Assembly: GCA_964645765.1 (NCBI GenBank)
Contig: CAZYBE010000044.1
Location: 1 to 23,758 of the forward strand
Source: CAZGMN01 sp964645765
Lineage (GTDB): Bacteria; Acidobacteriota; Aminicenantia; Aminicenantales; Aminicenantaceae
Reading direction: 5' to 3'
Length of the DNA: 23,758 bases
A model generated the notes under the pieces. It was not told the DNA's origin. It made no database searches and saw only the letters and a list, made by a program, of their open reading frames with translations. Shown here one piece after another: positions 22,403 to 23,758 of this stretch (the first letter of the stretch is position 1; every line of letters begins with the position of its first letter). Position numbers and translations under genes: made by a program.

Positions 22403-22621
22403 GTGGCTTATAAGTGCCCTGTGTGCAGCAAGGTCTGGCCGGATACCATGGATATGACGCGGCACGTTTTTGGAATAGGAGACCAGGCTCACAAAGACTG
22501 GGTCAACTCAAAGGGGCTCAACTTCATCGAGCTCCTGCTCATCCAGACCATGGAGCCAGGAAACAAAGGCTACAAGACTTTGGCCGAGCTTCTGGAGAAA
22601 GAGGCAGAAAAGGTTTTATAA
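22403..22621 (+). CDS. Small zinc-finger-like protein in the hydroxylase operon
   Basis: Protein of 72 residues starting at a GTG with GGAGAG upstream, 12 bases after the catalytic subunit and 6 bases before coxG. Near the N-terminus, Cys5 and Cys8 (KCPVCSKVW) are followed by His21 and His30, giving a C-x2-C-x12-H-x8-H arrangement like a C2H2 zinc finger. The remainder is a predicted amphipathic helical segment ending in LAELLEKEAEKVL. I recognise no family. Its place between coxL- and coxG-type genes suggests a partner of the hydroxylase, by position only. Confidence 0.65.
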   Translation: MAYKCPVCSKVWPDTMDMTRHVFGIGDQAHKDWVNSKGLNFIELLLIQTMEPGNKGYKTLAELLEKEAEKVL

Positions 22622-22627
22622 AAAAAA

Positions 22628-23092
22628 ATGATCCTTGAAGGAAAGTTCAGATTAAAGGCACCAATTCAAAAGCTTTGGGATGTGCTTCTGCTGCCAGAGA
22701 CCTTAAAGGCTTGCCTCCCGGGCGCAGAAAAAATCGAGCAGATTGATGAGAAGACCTACGATTGTGTCATCAAGCAGAATGTCGGCCCCATCTCAGTCCG
22801 TTTCAAGTTCAAAAACATCCTGACAAAGATAGAGCCTCCGACACACATCGAGATGGAGGGGGAAGGGGAGGATATCGGCAAAGCAGGTCATTTCACTCAG
22901 AAAACATGGATAGATTTAATTGAGGCGGGTGAAGAGGTTGAGCTTTCCTACAAGTGTGATGCCTCTATCGTGGGAAAGCTGGCCATGTTTGGAGACAGAA
23001 TATTGAGGGCAAAGGCGAAGAAAGTCGAGGCTGAGTTCACAGACGCCCTGAAAGAGAAGCTCAAAGGCATGTTTAATAAAAGAGCTCTTTAG
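22628..23092 (+). CDS. coxG: CoxG family (SRPBCC) protein
   Basis: Protein of 154 residues of the carbon monoxide dehydrogenase subunit G family: MILEGKFRLKAPIQKLWDVLLLPETLKACLPGAEKIEQ at the start, then GPISVRFKFKNILTKIEPP and GKLAMFGDRILRAKAK near the end. The fold is a START/SRPBCC hydrophobic-cavity domain. In Oligotropha, CoxG helps anchor the molybdenum enzyme at the membrane. The long C-terminal extension and membrane helix found in some CoxG proteins are absent here. The ribosome site is weak, so coupling to the upstream 72-residue frame (6-base gap) probably matters. Last gene of the operon. Confidence 0.88.
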   Translation: MILEGKFRLKAPIQKLWDVLLLPETLKACLPGAEKIEQIDEKTYDCVIKQNVGPISVRFKFKNILTKIEPPTHIEMEGEGEDIGKAGHFTQKTWIDLIEAGEEVELSYKCDASIVGKLAMFGDRILRAKAKKVEAEFTDALKEKLKGMFNKRAL

Positions 23093-23116
23093 AAATTTTT
23101 TGAATATCCTTCTTTG

Positions 23117-23141
23117 CAAATAGTTCATCTATTTGTTTTTT
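23117..23141 (+). terminator. Intrinsic terminator after coxG
   Basis: CAAATAG (23117-23123), a five-base loop, CTATTTG (23129-23135), then six T. The 7-bp stem is perfect and the T-run follows at once. It sits 25 bases after the coxG stop and closes the molybdenum-hydroxylase operon. Confidence 0.75.
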
Positions 23142-23758
23142 ACAATTTTACAAATAATTAAAGAATTCGCCCTATGCTACAATATTTTTTTATTCATTGA
23201 ATAATCCTGCAACAAGAATTCCGGCTGATTTGAAAATGCGGATGTTTGCCAGAGGGGCATATTAGCGAGAAGAGGCTATTTCCACTGGATGGCAATTCTG
23301 TTTGATAGGCCATAGCCCAAAAATATCGGGAGAAGTCATTAAATACGTCAAAATATCGAAAAATATCGCAATCCGGAAAGCCCGGAAATTCGCCTGCTTA
23401 CAGGGGAATCTTTTATTTTCTGCGCTTTTTCTTCTTCTTGTCTATCCTACACACGGTAGAAGTCAGAGGTTCAAATCCTGTATCGCCCATTCCCTTCCCC
23501 GAAACGCCTATTTCTTTTGCCTCCACCCTTGATTGCTCAAGGGGGATAACTAAGAAAATCGTATTGGAGGCGTGTCGGTTTTTTCGTAGACGCCTATCTG
23601 CCTGTGGCCGTGTCAACTCAAGTTGATTCTTGAGCACCTTATGAATCTTTGCAGGAGAAATTGGCATGTTGAGGAAGATCTGTTTTGCTCTCACTATCAA
23701 CCGAAGCCATTCAAGTCACAATTTTATAAAATTGTTATTACAACATTTCCTGTCTTTT
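23142..23758. other. AT-rich non-coding tail containing a tRNA remnant
   Basis: No credible gene is seen in these 617 bases. Short frames exist on both strands but overlap the tRNA-like remnant and lack ribosome sites or family features. Visible structure: AAATATCG occurs three times between about 23322 and 23370; a CCCTT/AAGGG hairpin lies at 23526-23543; a TCAAC/GTTGA repeat lies near 23611-23624. The mix of a broken tRNA and small repeats resembles the edge of an integrated element whose body may lie beyond the window. Confidence 0.5.
23442..23489 (+). pseudogene. 3' half of a tRNA-Val-like gene (remnant, no 5' half)
   Basis: The parts of a tRNA from the anticodon arm on are in order: stem CTATC/GGTAG (23442-23446 and 23455-23459), variable region AAGTC, T arm AGAGG-TTCAAAT-CCTGT (23465-23481), acceptor strand ATCGCCC and discriminator A (23489). 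It resembles tRNA-Val. The anticodon loop has eight bases instead of seven, the T stem has a G-G mismatch, no CCA is encoded, and no D arm or 5' acceptor strand (expected GGGCGAT) precedes it. It cannot make a tRNA. Such 3' fragments often mark attachment sites of integrated elements. Confidence 0.7.

Noticed and set aside
10000..23092. Nicotinate fermentation cluster (molybdenum hydroxylase plus aconitase-type dimethylmaleate hydratase plus lyase)
   Set aside because: Key steps (hydroxynicotinate reductase, enamidase, methyleneglutarate mutase, isomerase) are missing, and the known dimethylmalate lyase is of a different fold from citrate lyase.
23302..23532. Plus-strand frame of 76 residues with a hydrophobic middle
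   Set aside because: Runs through the tRNA remnant, has no ribosome binding site and no recognisable family.
23413..23700. Minus-strand frame containing the GDTGFEPLTSTVC motif
   Set aside because: This motif is what results from translating the reverse complement of a tRNA 3' half; it reflects the tRNA remnant at 23442-23489, not a protein.
1..23758. CRISPR arrays, intact transposase or integrase genes
   Set aside because: No regularly spaced direct repeats and no transposase or integrase reading frame were seen on either strand.

Overview
The window looks like a piece of chromosome from an anaerobic bacterium, probably of an uncultured or poorly known lineage. The signs are a 2-hydroxyacyl-CoA dehydratase with its [4Fe-4S] ATPase activator (oxygen-sensitive chemistry), an ADP-forming acyl-CoA synthetase, a citrate-lyase-type enzyme and a molybdenum hydroxylase. 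Core genes have roughly balanced base composition, and the spaces between transcription units are AT-rich. No rRNA, intact tRNA or housekeeping marker is present, so I do not name a taxon.

Layout. (1) 298-6644, plus strand: SCP2-type thiolase with its DUF35 partner, a small membrane ORF, one 2-hydroxyacyl-CoA dehydratase subunit, its activator, and an ADP-forming acyl-CoA synthetase. Together these suggest anaerobic carboxylic or hydroxy acid breakdown with ATP conservation at the thioester. (2) 6645-6891: a REP-like palindrome followed by a MITE-like nested inverted repeat. (3) 6892-8298, plus: Na+/solute symporter. (4) 8436-9010, plus: AT-rich Phd/RelE-type toxin-antitoxin pair with a clear promoter; then 9850-9176, minus: outer-membrane beta-barrel protein, which implies a diderm cell. 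(5) 18290-10000, minus: a seven-gene run read as isocitrate/isopropylmalate-type dehydrogenase, HD-domain protein, fused LeuC-LeuD aconitase-family enzyme, fused CitD-CitE, CitF, and a separate LeuC plus LeuD. (6) 18492-23092, plus, divergent from block 5: small Cys-rich protein, three-subunit molybdenum hydroxylase (FAD, 2Fe-2S, Mo), small zinc-finger-like protein and CoxG, closed by a good intrinsic terminator. (7) 23142-23758: non-coding, with an unpaired 3' half of a tRNA-Val-like gene.

How the genes may work together. Block 5 carries all chemical steps linking acetate plus an oxoacid (or their lyase product) to a citrate-like acid, its isomer by dehydration and rehydration, and a 2-oxoacid by beta-oxidative decarboxylation. 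With citrate this would be oxaloacetate + acetate, citrate, isocitrate and 2-oxoglutarate; substituted malates are an alternative. Two different aconitase-family enzymes in one operon, one of them lacking the His of the usual Asp-His pair, suggest two substrates or two steps. A perfect inverted repeat sits over the probable promoter of this operon, between it and the divergent molybdenum-hydroxylase operon, so common control is plausible. Block 1 could feed or drain such a route through CoA thioesters, but no CoA transferase is seen.

The most notable structural observation is that a perfect 23-bp palindrome found between genes at 6652 is present again, identically, inside the leuC reading frame at 11726, where it encodes an eight-residue N-terminal insertion.
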